Positions 38,674 to 46,971 of a stretch of DNA of 46,971 nt are shown one piece after another (position 1 is the stretch's first letter; every line of letters starts with the position of its first letter). Below the pieces are notes generated by a model, which made no database searches, was not told the origin of the DNA, and worked only from the letters and a program-made list of their open reading frames with translations. The stretch is taken from positions 83,490 through 130,460 of the forward strand of contig FR882600.1 in NCBI GenBank assembly GCA_000435715.1, given 5' to 3'. The translations under genes and the position numbers were made by a program. This stretch comes from Firmicutes bacterium CAG:145. Lineage in GTDB: Bacteria; Bacillota; Clostridia; Peptostreptococcales; Anaerovoracaceae.

Positions 38674-40739
38674 TATGATCTTCCCTTTTTATTCTTCTTT
38701 TTCTCTTTTTCGGCGTCTTTCAGATATTTCATCATGACTTTTCTGTCTTCTTCCTCCATCGGATATCTGCTGTATGCCGCCTTGTTTCCAAGCTGTACTG
38801 TCTCATCTTTAAGCGGGTAATCCCTGCTTTCCATAAAACCGTATATTGCGCTGACTGCCGCCTTGGGAGGCGACTTGAGAAAGTCCTTTCGCCTCTTGAG
38901 ATATGTCTTTATCTCTCGGCAGGTTTTTTTTGATATAACCGTCAGCAGCCCTCCTAAAATCACGGCGGCCAATATACATAAAACGATGAAAGCTATATCT
39001 GCATCCGGAGTCAGATCATCGCCTCCTATCTCATAACTGCCTTGCGTGTCGTCATTTATCTCTTCATCAAATTCTCTCACAAGGCTGCTGTTTGAAATGC
39101 CTATACTCATATCTGCCTCTTCCATGGTCCCCTCATAAGCCGGAGAGACTTCTACAGGCACAAATCCTACTCCGTCAACGTATATTTCAGGCCACGCATG
39201 TGCCCTCTCCATAGACAGTTCATAAGGCTGTCCCTCTTCCATGTCTTTGGCATCTTTCGGAGTCACCAGATACCCTTCTGCATATCTGGCCGGAATACCA
39301 TAGTATCTGAACATCAGTACCGCCGCAGTTGCAAAGTGTACGTCATATCCCTTCTTCGAGCTGAAAAAGGTCTCAAGCATAGATCCGGCTTCATCGCCGT
39401 CTTCTTTTAGGTCTTCGGTATATATGTAATTATCTTTAAGATAGGCCTTTACATTTTCTATGGCAGTCTTGTAATCCACATGCCCTTTGCTCTGGTCTCC
39501 GGATCCTCCGAAAGAATCGCTTATCAGCTTCTTGTCGGCGGCAGAAATATATCTGTAATTCTGATATACGTACTGATTGTAATAGCTTTCAGATAGCAGA
39601 TAGGCTTGTATATTCTCTTCATTTTCGGAACTCTCCTGTGTGAAAATTCTCGCCGCCGTCTCGGTCCAGTCCTTCACGGAATTCTCCCCGGCTTCATACG
39701 AATACTCTGTAAGTCTTCCGAATTTTCCCGATGTCATAAAGCTGCCGCCCCACGTTCTCGTTCTTTCGACCGCGCCTTCTATCTCATACGGTATATATGC
39801 GTACCGAGAATCCGCTGAGACGGTTCTGATACTCACCGTTCCTGCCTGCGCGCTTTCTTCCTCTGCATCTGTGAGATCTTTTGCCTGTCCGGTCTGTCCA
39901 AAGGTGTTGAATCCTGATTGTTCGAGCCAGTACATCAGATTTCTCTGATTATAGTAGACGCTGTCACTCAGAGTGTCCCACCTGTCTCCTCTGTACGTAT
40001 CTCCGATGAATCCCCTCAGATAAGTAGAATGAGGATTCGACATGGTTATCTCCAAGGCCGTTTCATCTTCATTCTCTCGCCGCTCCTGAGTCAGGTCGCC
40101 GGATTTTAAAGGGTTTTGGCCATAATATATATTCTCTGCAAGACTCGCCGCTTCCTCCCTCAGCGAGGCTACAGGCAGCGGTCCGGCCGCGATCTTAGAT
40201 ACGGCCGGAATACTGATTATTCCTGCGGAAACGATTATCACCGCCGCAACGAAAAAGATGTTTTTTAAAAACCCTTCTGCGCCCTTTCTGACAATCAATA
40301 CGCCTGAGATGATTCCGATGCAGAGCATTGCGTAGGAGGATATCCCAAGAGGCAATCCAAATACGGTGTTCATGATTGAAGGCGGAATTATGAAGAGCAA
40401 AAGAAGCCAGGTTCTGCCGCTTCGTACTATAAAAAAGGCTATAGCTGCCGCCGCCATCAGACACAGCGTTATGAATAATCCGCAGCTGTCCGAGGCGCCT
40501 TCAAAGCGAGGCAGTATGACGTAATCTCGATTCCCAAGAGCATCCGCAGCAGTATTCCAGGCGTTTATCATTCCTCCGCCTATTCCGCCGGAAAAAGCGT
40601 TATCAAGCCCGTAGCTGAATCCGAACATCTGCAGGGCGCACATCATGAATCCGATGGCTATGACAGAGGCAGATACCAGTTCTGCCCAGACAGTATTTCT
40701 ATATGAAGTTTTTCGGTCTATAGATCTTAACTTCCCCAT
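38670..40739 (-). CDS. TgpA-like membrane protein with transglutaminase-like domain, catalytic Cys replaced
   Basis: 689 residues. N-terminal membrane segments (about 20-45, 90-110, 115-165, 170-195), long extracytoplasmic region with a transglutaminase-like core, one membrane segment near the C-terminus (IAFIVLCILAAVILGGLL) and a cytoplasmic tail. The core reads GYDVHFATAAVLMFRYYGIPARYAEGYL where active relatives have GYCxHFA: the nucleophile position (residue 466) is Asp. His in MERAHAWPEIYVDG and the acidic third position (VPVEVSP) remain. So it is probably non-catalytic or uses another mode. ATG 40739 (AAAGG before it) lies within the end of the DUF58 gene. MoxR-DUF58-transglutaminase is a standard trio. 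Confidence 0.87.
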   Translation of the reverse strand: MGKLRSIDRKTSYRNTVWAELVSASVIAIGFMMCALQMFGFSYGLDNAFSGGIGGGMINAWNTAADALGNRDYVILPRFEGASDSCGLFITLCLMAAAAIAFFIVRSGRTWLLLLFIIPPSIMNTVFGLPLGISSYAMLCIGIISGVLIVRKGAEGFLKNIFFVAAVIIVSAGIISIPAVSKIAAGPLPVASLREEAASLAENIYYGQNPLKSGDLTQERRENEDETALEITMSNPHSTYLRGFIGDTYRGDRWDTLSDSVYYNQRNLMYWLEQSGFNTFGQTGQAKDLTDAEEESAQAGTVSIRTVSADSRYAYIPYEIEGAVERTRTWGGSFMTSGKFGRLTEYSYEAGENSVKDWTETAARIFTQESSENEENIQAYLLSESYYNQYVYQNYRYISAADKKLISDSFGGSGDQSKGHVDYKTAIENVKAYLKDNYIYTEDLKEDGDEAGSMLETFFSSKKGYDVHFATAAVLMFRYYGIPARYAEGYLVTPKDAKDMEEGQPYELSMERAHAWPEIYVDGVGFVPVEVSPAYEGTMEEADMSIGISNSSLVREFDEEINDDTQGSYEIGGDDLTPDADIAFIVLCILAAVILGGLLTVISKKTCREIKTYLKRRKDFLKSPPKAAVSAIYGFMESRDYPLKDETVQLGNKAAYSRYPMEEEDRKVMMKYLKDAEKEKKKNKKGRSY

Positions 40740-41781
40740 ATTCTCTGAGCCTTTCGATATCTCTCTCCGCCTTCTCACTGTCAGTTACATATATATAAGA
40801 GGCGTACTGTTTTTCAATGTCAGCTTCTAAAAATCTGTCTGCCCCCGATACTTCATCCTCTCTAAAAGGTGTAGAAATCAACTTTAGAGAAGCTTCCCTG
40901 AGCCTGTCCTGATTGTCTATCTCTCTGGATACAAAATCACATGATATATAGTCGTACCAACCTATAAAGTGGCGCACTCCCTGATTTTTCAGCGTATCAG
41001 ATATGGACAGAAACAACTTTGCCGCCTCTTCCGCTTTTTCCGCTCGGTCTTCTTCTGTAGCATATCTCTTGTCCAATATCACCATCAGGCTGTTCTCGAC
41101 AGGAAGACTCGGTACTCTTATCATCAGACGGCCCATCTTGCCCGACAGCTTCCAGTGGATCCCTTTTATACCGTCGCCTTCTGCATACTCTCTTATGCTG
41201 AAAGTCTCGCTGAGATCCTCTCCCTTTTTCACCGAAGAATACTTATAACTTTCCATATCATATTTGCTCAATTCTTCTTTGGAAATCTCAAGATCGTTCA
41301 CTGCCGGAAGCGCATAATATTCGGCCTGAGCCCGGTAAGTTCTGTTCTTTTCAAAGATTTCCAAGGGGTCTGATACAGTGACAACACCGGCGCTGATCTT
41401 GATGCAGCCGCACCGGAACTCGGTAAGCTGAATTTGAATCTCTTTCGTCTTATGAGAGCCTGCCGAAAAACTGACTGCGGTATCCTCCGCCTCTTCTGTC
41501 ATCAGATTTACGGCAGATAGCGCCGCCCTTCCTGCCAATACCGGCAGAAGAGAACGGTTTTTAATCTTCACAGATATGACAGGATTCTGCTCGCAGTGAG
41601 AAATATCTAAAGAAATATCAAGTTTTCTTCCCGTCACCCTTGAACAGATAAAAGCAAATATGCCATATATCAGGCAGGCAAATATGATGAATACCGTATA
41701 GTCCGATTCCGTAAACAGGTATAATGCGATGCCTGTCGCTATAGTTATCAGAAAAACCAATTTTTCTTTTCTCAAGTTCAT
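40699..41781 (-). CDS. DUF58 (von-Willebrand-A-like) membrane protein
   Basis: 360 residues. Two membrane helices at the start (LVFLITIATGIALYLF, VFIIFACLIYGIFAFI), a beta-rich middle part, then the DUF58 signature EYAEGDGIKGIHWKLSGKMGRLMIRV and an A-domain-like C-terminal part (LMVILDKRY). Usual partner of MoxR ATPases, thought to assist assembly or folding of surface complexes. 12 bases after moxR; weak ribosome-binding site, 41-base overlap with the following gene. Confidence 0.9.
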   Translation of the reverse strand: MNLRKEKLVFLITIATGIALYLFTESDYTVFIIFACLIYGIFAFICSRVTGRKLDISLDISHCEQNPVISVKIKNRSLLPVLAGRAALSAVNLMTEEAEDTAVSFSAGSHKTKEIQIQLTEFRCGCIKISAGVVTVSDPLEIFEKNRTYRAQAEYYALPAVNDLEISKEELSKYDMESYKYSSVKKGEDLSETFSIREYAEGDGIKGIHWKLSGKMGRLMIRVPSLPVENSLMVILDKRYATEEDRAEKAEEAAKLFLSISDTLKNQGVRHFIGWYDYISCDFVSREIDNQDRLREASLKLISTPFREDEVSGADRFLEADIEKQYASYIYVTDSEKAERDIERLREYGEVKIYRPKNFI

Positions 41782-41793
41782 TCTCTCTTTCAG

Positions 41794-42723
41794 TCAGACC
41801 TTAGGCGCTTTATTTTGGTCTGCAATCTCAGTCAGTACCATATCCTCGTTGACGCCTGCCATCTGCGCTCTTTGATGAAGTATGATGCGATGCTTGCAGG
41901 TATATATGAAGTTATCCGTGATATCCTCAGGCACTGCATAATCTCTTCCTCTGACAAAAGCTTCTGCCTTTGCCATGGAACACATGGCCAGCGCTCCGCG
42001 CGGACTCACACCCAGTTTTATATATTGATGATGCCTGGTGGCCTCTGCCAGCGAAGCCACAAATTCGTATATCTTATCGTCTACGAACACCCTTTTAGCC
42101 TGGCTCTGCATCTCTATGAGATCTTCTTTAGAAGCTACCTGCTTCACGTTTTCCAAAGGGTCAGTCTCGGCCCTGTCCTTCATTATGTCTATCTGCGCCC
42201 GTATATCGGGATAACCCATGGACATCTTTACCATGAATCTGTCCAGCTGAGCCTCGGGCAGTATCTGTGTGCCGGCCGTTCCGACAGGATTTTGAGTGGC
42301 CATCACGACAAACGGCTTAGGTATCATGTGGATTTCTCCGTCCACGGTAAGTTTTCCCTCCTGCATCACCTCCAGCAGTGCAGACTGAGTCTTGCTGGAA
42401 GTCCTGTTTATTTCGTCGGCTAGGAAAAAATTGCACATCACGGCTCCGTCTTTATATTCGAATTTTCCGGTGTTCTTGTCATACATGGTAAACCCTGTTA
42501 TATCGGAGGGAACTACGTCGGGAGTAAACTGTATACGGCCAAAGTCAAGACCCATAGTCCTGCTGAAAGCCAGCGCCAGCGTCGTCTTTCCCACGCCCGG
42601 TATATCCTCCAGCAATATATGTCCTCCTGCGATCATAGCCGTCATAACTTTTTCTACTATCCGATCTTTGCCCACGACTACTTTGCATATTTCTCTTTTA
42701 ATGGCTTCAATTCTTTCATTCAT
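41794..42723 (-). CDS. MoxR-family AAA+ ATPase
   Basis: 309 residues. Walker A LEDIPGVGKTTLA, Walker B FFLADEINRTSSKTQSALLEVMQE, sensor 1 VMATQNPVGTAGTQILPEAQLDRF (MoxR hallmark), and a C-terminal lid (LGVSPRGALAMCSMAKAEAFV). MoxR proteins act as chaperone-like ATPases with DUF58/VWA partners. ATG 42723 follows GGAGG; the longer upstream frame covers the regulatory hairpins. First gene after the cobalamin riboswitch. Confidence 0.94.
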   Translation of the reverse strand: MNERIEAIKREICKVVVGKDRIVEKVMTAMIAGGHILLEDIPGVGKTTLALAFSRTMGLDFGRIQFTPDVVPSDITGFTMYDKNTGKFEYKDGAVMCNFFLADEINRTSSKTQSALLEVMQEGKLTVDGEIHMIPKPFVVMATQNPVGTAGTQILPEAQLDRFMVKMSMGYPDIRAQIDIMKDRAETDPLENVKQVASKEDLIEMQSQAKRVFVDDKIYEFVASLAEATRHHQYIKLGVSPRGALAMCSMAKAEAFVRGRDYAVPEDITDNFIYTCKHRIILHQRAQMAGVNEDMVLTEIADQNKAPKV

Positions 42724-42770
42724 TGGACGCATTCCTCCGTTTTGATATACATATAGAAAAGTACCCCCCC

Positions 42771-42797
42771 CTCCCGATAGTTTTTTATGACCGGGAG
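42771..42797 (-). other. Second hairpin between riboswitch terminator and moxR
   Basis: CTCCCG (42771-42776) pairs with CGGGAG (42792-42797). On the minus strand it is followed by a G8 tract and lies about 30 bases before the moxR ribosome-binding site. Purpose unclear; it might protect processed mRNA or provide an alternative pairing. Confidence 0.45.
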
Positions 42798-42819
42798 AGG
42801 CACTCTTAATTGACAAAAA

Positions 42820-42851
42820 CAAAAAAACGAATCATTAAAAAATGATCCGTT
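42820..42851 (-). terminator. Riboswitch expression-platform terminator
   Basis: Minus strand AACGGATCATT (42851-42841) pairs with AATGATTCGTT (42836-42826, one G-U), followed by a T7 run. It lies 52 bases after the aptamer P1 stem, so cobalamin-dependent termination is the likely mechanism. Confidence 0.82.
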
Positions 42852-42902
42852 TTAAATACATTCATTTCATATTCATGCCTGAGTACTCGCTCTATGATGA
42901 AT

Positions 42903-43059
42903 AATCTCAAGCAAGTCTCCTGACTCGCGCATCATCGCCTTCTTCTGCCTTCCCGGAAAACTATCCAGTGGCTCTTTGAAGTCGGCTCCGCGCCTACAGT
43001 GGCGGTACCGTATCGGACTTTGACCGATTTCCTCTATTAAGTGTAAAACACTTGAGATT
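42903..43059 (-). promoter_or_regulatory. Cobalamin (adenosylcobalamin-type) riboswitch aptamer
   Basis: P1 stem AATCTCAAG (43059-43051) with CTTGAGATT (42911-42903), both perfect. Inside, in order on the minus strand: GAAATCGGTCAAAGTCCGATACGG..., CCGCCACTGTA, GGGAAGGC..., GATGATGCGCGAGTCAGGAGAC, which follow the B12-box consensus (GCCACTG and CGAGTCAGGAGAC). Starts about 40 bases after a strong promoter and is followed by a terminator, then moxR. It controls the five genes down to 33949. Confidence 0.93.
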
Positions 43060-43102
43060 CGTTTTATTGATTTAAAAGTCAAGAATGTCTTCTGACTTTT
43101 TC

Positions 43103-43132
43103 ATTATATATTTTATGCGGGGGATTTGTCAA
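43103..43132 (-). promoter_or_regulatory. Promoter of the cobalamin-riboswitch operon
   Basis: Minus strand TTGACA (43132-43127), 18-base spacer, TATAAT (43108-43103), both consensus. Confidence 0.78.
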
Positions 43133-43159
43133 TACTTTTAATATCGTCTTTCTAAGCAA

Positions 43160-43207
43160 GGACATGAAGCCGCAAAATTTCTGCGGTCTCTTCCCTTTCG
43201 GGCGTCC
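43160..43207. other. Compact three-stem structure of unknown role
   Basis: GGAC (43160-43163) and GTCC (43204-43207) can close a three-way structure holding CCGCA-N7-TGCGG and CCC-TTTC-GGG hairpins. It lies between the M14-gene terminator and the riboswitch promoter, so it is outside both predicted transcripts. I do not recognise a known RNA class. Confidence 0.3.
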
Positions 43208-43221
43208 CATCATTTGAACTG

Positions 43222-43249
43222 AATTATAACAGCGGCAGTATTTCCGCTG
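43222..43249 (-). terminator. Terminator of the M14 peptidase gene
   Basis: Minus strand CAGCGG (43249-43244) pairs with CCGCTG (43235-43230), followed by TTATAATT. Confidence 0.65.
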
Positions 43250-43258
43250 ACCTATGAT

Positions 43259-46200
43259 TTATCTGATCTTTTCCTTTCTCATTTTGATCTTTATTGCTAC
43301 AAGTAGGCCGCCGCTTACGAGCATAAGAGCTATCAGAGGCAGCAGATAGCTATCGTCGCCCGTCTTAGGAGTCTGGGCGCCCGATGTCTCTGCCCCCGCA
43401 GTGTTCTGGCTGCCCTGCTGCTCTTGAGGATCCTCTCCCTTGTCCTGGTCAGGAGCCTTTACTCCCTTATATTCGTCTCCCAAAAGTTTTGAAAATATAA
43501 AGTTACTTATAAAGCTGTATTCATCTCTCTGATGAGCTTTATTAGTCAGCGTGTTGGCAAAGACAGCCACGTCTATATCATTTCCCGCTGCGTCCGGTCC
43601 TTGATATTCAAAGCCCTGTATCGAGCCGTCTATGAACTGCTGATAACCCTGTGCCATTTCATCGCTGTAAGCAGGAATGAATCCTTCCGTAGGAGAAGTT
43701 TCCTTGTCCATCTGTACCAGAACTGTCGCTCCTTCAGGGATTTTGGAAAAATACCCTGCGCCGTATCCGTACATCACATTATCGTCTTCAGCTACATAGT
43801 TAGCGTTGACAAGAGTCGTATTTGGATAAATCACATATCCCAGACAATCCATCGCTCCCTTGAGAGATATGCGGCCGAAGCTTTCTCCAAACAGAGACGT
43901 CAATTTCGACGTACCGCTTCCGTAACCTATGTATGGAACACCGCTCTGAACGGCGGCAAGGGCCTCGCCGCTGAGGGCGCTGGCTCCGATCACCACATCA
44001 GCCTGACTTATATCAGAAGTAGTCGCAAAGTTCATCAATTCCATAGCCACCCTGTCGTAATTATACGAGCTGGCTGTGATCCTTGGCGTTTGAACATAAC
44101 CTGATCCGCTGATTCCCGGTACGCCGGTTATATATATCGACGGCGCCTTGGCTATTATATTGGCCTTAAACTGTTCTCCGTACACACCTTCCGCTTTCAG
44201 GAGATATTCACCCTTCACGGTCAAATAATCCTGATAAGACAATATGAAGTTACCTTTCTCGTCTCCTTCAGTTATCATAGCGACCTGAGCTCCGTTTTTA
44301 AGCAGGGCGTTTACCGCCGAAGTTGAATCCTCGGAAACATTTTTAATGATGACGTCCGCGTTCTCAACTCCCGTAAATGATGTTCCAAGACTCTTTGCAT
44401 ATTCGGTTACGGCTTCGTAATCCTTGTCTTTTCCTTCAGCTTTCTCAATGTCATCATAGGCGGCGGTTTCCGCTACGGTGATCATATCGAAGCCCCGTGT
44501 TTCATTAAAGGAAGTTATACCCTCAGAATAAAGATCTGACCATCCCTGTATCAGAGTTCCGTCGTAAAGCAGTCCGTTGGCTACAGACCTCTTAGCCTGA
44601 TACATGGAAACTACGGCCGTTCCCTCCGGGTAGGTGACTCCATCATAAGTAAATTCCTTCTGAGTTATGTTTATCTTTACGTCGTTTCTGGCCAGCATCT
44701 GTATCATTTCTGCGGCGGCGGCGACGTTCTTCTGATTGTCAGCGTCCATAGGAATCACATAACATTCGGGATAGAAGTTTCCGTTCTGTCCTTCCTCATC
44801 ATACTCGGGACGGAACAAGTCTGCCTCGGCTCCCTCTACGTCGTTCTGATCACAGAACCACTGCCCCACTTCATCAAAACTATTTGAATTATAATTTGTG
44901 ACTCCACGCTGGAAGATCTTTACCTGAGACTCCAGATACCCCTCTTTTTCGCCGGCTATATAATCAGCTTGGCCCAATATACCGTAACTGACAGCCAAAG
45001 ACGTCTGGGTATTGTATGCAGGCAGTTCCACCGTATAAGCTACAGTACCGTGAAGCATGGCGAATTGAGGAGTGTAGCTGGTAGACATATCGTCCCATGG
45101 GCTTTCCCATTTAGTCTGAGCTTCTCCGTTGCCGTCAGCAGTCCCCGTATAAGTGAGATAATCCCTCTGCGGTATCACATAGCTGTTATATCCGTCATTG
45201 TTAGTCACCGCTGCGATGCCTAAGGCCTCTCCTCCTTTCATCAGATGCTGCGAAAGAAGATCATATTCAAAGTTAGGTTCGTGCGGAGGACTGCAAGGTT
45301 CACACTGAAAATCTTCTATTCTGCCGTGGAATTCTGTCAAAGACACGGGGTTAAAAGTTCCTATCAGCTTCTGCATGTTAGCCGTTTCGGCAGTGGTCTG
45401 GAAAGAATTGTCCCTGTTGAGATCGTATCCGTTATCTGCCGCGCGTGTAATATATGTACGTCCGTCTACGTTTTCTTCAGGTACCAGTATGAAAAATACA
45501 TCCTCCAAGAGTTTGGAAATCTCCACCTCTTCCGTATCTATGGTATAGTATTTTTCCAAGTCTACTTTACCCGACTGTCCGTTCCCTGCCTGTATATAGC
45601 CCAGATAGGTAGAATCGTCTGCTACCAGTTCCGGAACGGCCACGCTTCCCGCCTGGCCTGCCTGGCCCATCTCTGCTTTGAGCTGCGCCTCTCCCTCTGC
45701 CGTAAATCCTGTCAAGAGATCGTATGAGATGCTCTCTTCTTTGACCAGTTTCTTAGCAAAGTCCATGATTCCGTCGGAGGCTGCGACTTCGTTGGAATGT
45801 ATATTGGAGTACATCACAGGTACTTTTATATCTTCGGCCTGGCCGCTGTCTATCATCTTGAGCGCTTTGTCCGGATCGGTCTCGGCCATCTCTGTAAAAT
45901 CAAGCCAGTCTGTTACGGCGCTCTTGTCTTGGGCTACTATAATATATGGCATATTTCTTCCGCCGCTGGATGTTCCCATAGAAAATTCTTCAGCATAGAG
46001 GCCGTTAGCTTTTCCGGTGCTGACGATTTCTTTAATTTCGGCATATATCTCCTCCATAGTATGGAAACCTTCATAAGGCACCACTTTTATATCCGCTTTT
46101 CCTAAAACCTCATCACCTGATACAGCATTGAGATCGAAATATCCGCATAGGTCCAGATATGCTCCCCCGTTTGAATGTGGCGCGCTGTAATCGGCTGATC

Positions 46201-46666
46201 CGCTTCTGTCATAAAAATAGCAGTTTACATCAAACGTAATGTTCAGACATACCTGACCTTCATGAGTCCCCGCCTCATATCGGATATCTGTAAACATACT
46301 GTTGTCGCCGCTCTTGTTTTGAGTCTGCCACTGGTCTAAAGGTCCTCCCTGGCTCTGATTCGGATAAAGTTCCTTATCCACATAAGGCCGCTGTTCATTT
46401 CTCGTCAGCGACAGAGAAATACTGCCCTCATCTATAAGCTGAGTAAGCTCATCTTGGGTTTTCCCCGTTACAGGTATAGAAATTTCAACGTCATGGCTGT
46501 CGGCTGCCAGAGGTATCTGCATATCTACCTCATACGCCGAGGCCAAGTCCTCTATCATCATTCCGCTTTGGTCGGCCAAAGCGTAACCAGCCTGCGGAAT
46601 GAGCATTGAAATTATTAAAAGTATTACAGCCAATTTGCTGAACACTTTTTTGCTGTACTGACTCAT
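43259..46666 (-). CDS. Sortase-anchored M14-family metallocarboxypeptidase-like surface protein
   Basis: 1135 residues. Signal peptide 1-32 (LAVILLIISMLIPQAGYALA). Zinc-peptidase core about residues 200-560: IHSNEVAASDG (HxxE zinc pair), GYDLNRDNSFQTT (the Asn-Arg substrate site), and TEFHGRIEDFQCEPCSPPHEP (third zinc His); an acidic residue in the AYTVELPAY segment may be the general base. A long C-terminal region with Rossmann-like or glutamine-amidotransferase-like segments follows, then AQTPKTGDDSYLLPLIALML...KIKMRKEKIR, a PKTGD sortase signal with hydrophobic tail. AAGGAGG precedes the ATG. Probably trims peptides or peptidoglycan at the cell surface for amino-acid supply; the exact substrate is unknown. 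Confidence 0.88.
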   Translation of the reverse strand: MSQYSKKVFSKLAVILLIISMLIPQAGYALADQSGMMIEDLASAYEVDMQIPLAADSHDVEISIPVTGKTQDELTQLIDEGSISLSLTRNEQRPYVDKELYPNQSQGGPLDQWQTQNKSGDNSMFTDIRYEAGTHEGQVCLNITFDVNCYFYDRSGSADYSAPHSNGGAYLDLCGYFDLNAVSGDEVLGKADIKVVPYEGFHTMEEIYAEIKEIVSTGKANGLYAEEFSMGTSSGGRNMPYIIVAQDKSAVTDWLDFTEMAETDPDKALKMIDSGQAEDIKVPVMYSNIHSNEVAASDGIMDFAKKLVKEESISYDLLTGFTAEGEAQLKAEMGQAGQAGSVAVPELVADDSTYLGYIQAGNGQSGKVDLEKYYTIDTEEVEISKLLEDVFFILVPEENVDGRTYITRAADNGYDLNRDNSFQTTAETANMQKLIGTFNPVSLTEFHGRIEDFQCEPCSPPHEPNFEYDLLSQHLMKGGEALGIAAVTNNDGYNSYVIPQRDYLTYTGTADGNGEAQTKWESPWDDMSTSYTPQFAMLHGTVAYTVELPAYNTQTSLAVSYGILGQADYIAGEKEGYLESQVKIFQRGVTNYNSNSFDEVGQWFCDQNDVEGAEADLFRPEYDEEGQNGNFYPECYVIPMDADNQKNVAAAAEMIQMLARNDVKINITQKEFTYDGVTYPEGTAVVSMYQAKRSVANGLLYDGTLIQGWSDLYSEGITSFNETRGFDMITVAETAAYDDIEKAEGKDKDYEAVTEYAKSLGTSFTGVENADVIIKNVSEDSTSAVNALLKNGAQVAMITEGDEKGNFILSYQDYLTVKGEYLLKAEGVYGEQFKANIIAKAPSIYITGVPGISGSGYVQTPRITASSYNYDRVAMELMNFATTSDISQADVVIGASALSGEALAAVQSGVPYIGYGSGTSKLTSLFGESFGRISLKGAMDCLGYVIYPNTTLVNANYVAEDDNVMYGYGAGYFSKIPEGATVLVQMDKETSPTEGFIPAYSDEMAQGYQQFIDGSIQGFEYQGPDAAGNDIDVAVFANTLTNKAHQRDEYSFISNFIFSKLLGDEYKGVKAPDQDKGEDPQEQQGSQNTAGAETSGAQTPKTGDDSYLLPLIALMLVSGGLLVAIKIKMRKEKIR

Positions 46667-46729
46667 TTATCGTTCCTCCTTAATAATCACTAATAATTTT
46701 GTTATAGGCCCACAAAATCTATATTCATG

Positions 46730-46758
46730 ATTATACCAAGGCATCTTCACATTTTCAA
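46730..46758 (-). promoter_or_regulatory. Promoter of the M14 gene
   Basis: Minus strand TTGAAA (46758-46753), 17-base spacer, TATAAT (46735-46730). Confidence 0.75.
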
Positions 46759-46921
46759 TATATTTTTGATAAAAATTCATAAATTTTCATTTTTATGCAA
46801 TTAATTGCTGCCGTCATGACAAATCACCAACTATCAGCCGAGAAATTTTGTGTTAATCCACAACACAAAAAGTTCAATATATACGATAGATAAGTATCTA
46901 TTCTTTGGCATAAATATCCAA

Positions 46922-46951
46922 AGGCTGGGACTTGTTATCTGTCGGCAGCCT
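46922..46951. other. Stem at the window edge; no gene seen from 46667 to 46971
   Basis: AGGCTG (46922-46927) and CAGCCT (46946-46951) form a stem around 18 bases, with a second stem CTTTGG/CCAAAG just outside (46903-46908 and 46919-46924 region). It could be a terminator or part of an RNA extending beyond the window. The remaining AT-rich stretch (46760-46900) holds nothing I can assign. Confidence 0.3.
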
Positions 46952-46971
46952 AAGAGACAAAAGACCGGGCC

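Noticed and set aside
42724..42822. N-terminal extension of MoxR
   Set aside because: The extra residues translate the terminator and G-tract region; the ATG at 42723 has the proper ribosome-binding site and family N-terminus.

Overview
The window looks like a chromosomal segment of a strictly anaerobic, probably spore-forming low-to-medium GC Firmicute of the class Clostridia. The evidence is the yqfC-yqfD sporulation pair, a single-chain glycyl-tRNA synthetase in an era-recO neighbourhood, strong AGGAGG ribosome-binding sites, a Gram-positive LexA box, sortase-type cell-wall proteins (KTGD/KTAD tails) and heavy use of ATA codons. A family such as Anaerovoracaceae/Family XIII is possible but cannot be decided from sequence alone.

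Layout. 1-2.5 kb: tail of an FAD oxidoreductase, a 4Fe-4S protein divergent from a Crp/Fnr regulator, tRNA-Arg(CCG) and a small lipoprotein. 2.5-3.75 kb: remnant of a prophage-type control region (truncated phage-like gene, XRE repressor with palindromic operators, ImmA/IrrE protein). 3.75-7.35 kb: tag, a NimA-like flavoprotein, lexA with its own SOS box, and an ABC-F protein. 7.4-14.6 kb: an amino-acid transport and regulation district with two LysO-type exporters, pyrR, a small protein behind a textbook sigma-54 promoter, a sigma-54 activator whose sensor domain resembles the lysine-fermentation enzyme 3,5-diaminohexanoate dehydrogenase, and an APA-type permease. 14.65-24.4 kb: a long minus-strand housekeeping operon yqfC-yqfD-phoH-ybeY-cdd-era-recO-DUF4342-glyS-ppdK-like-COG2426. 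24.4-25.8 kb: MOSC protein and a PHP-family histidinol phosphatase.

25.8-26.6 kb carries no gene: a degenerate ~20-bp repeat, then a 43-bp-period array of 37-bp hairpin units. 26.6-32.6 kb (minus): moaC-mogA overlapping an AgrA/AgrC-like LytTR two-component system, followed by small secreted and membrane proteins, with a LytTR-type direct repeat upstream of one of them and an 888-bp tandem duplication that is partly decayed. 32.65-33.9 kb: yqeY, rpsU and a small HNR-repeat protein. 33.9-43.1 kb: a cobalamin riboswitch followed by a terminator heads a five-gene operon (MoxR ATPase, DUF58, transglutaminase-like membrane protein, DUF4430 protein, cell-wall beta-propeller protein). 43.26-46.67 kb: a large sortase-anchored M14 peptidase.

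Most notable: (1) the lysine-enzyme-derived sensor on a sigma-54 activator, with matching paired enhancer palindromes and a sigma-54 promoter next to it; (2) a B12-controlled surface operon combining a transcobalamin-like (DUF4430) protein and a beta-propeller wall protein, a candidate Gram-positive cobalamin-capture system; (3) a PPDK homologue from which the phosphohistidine domain has been cleanly removed.
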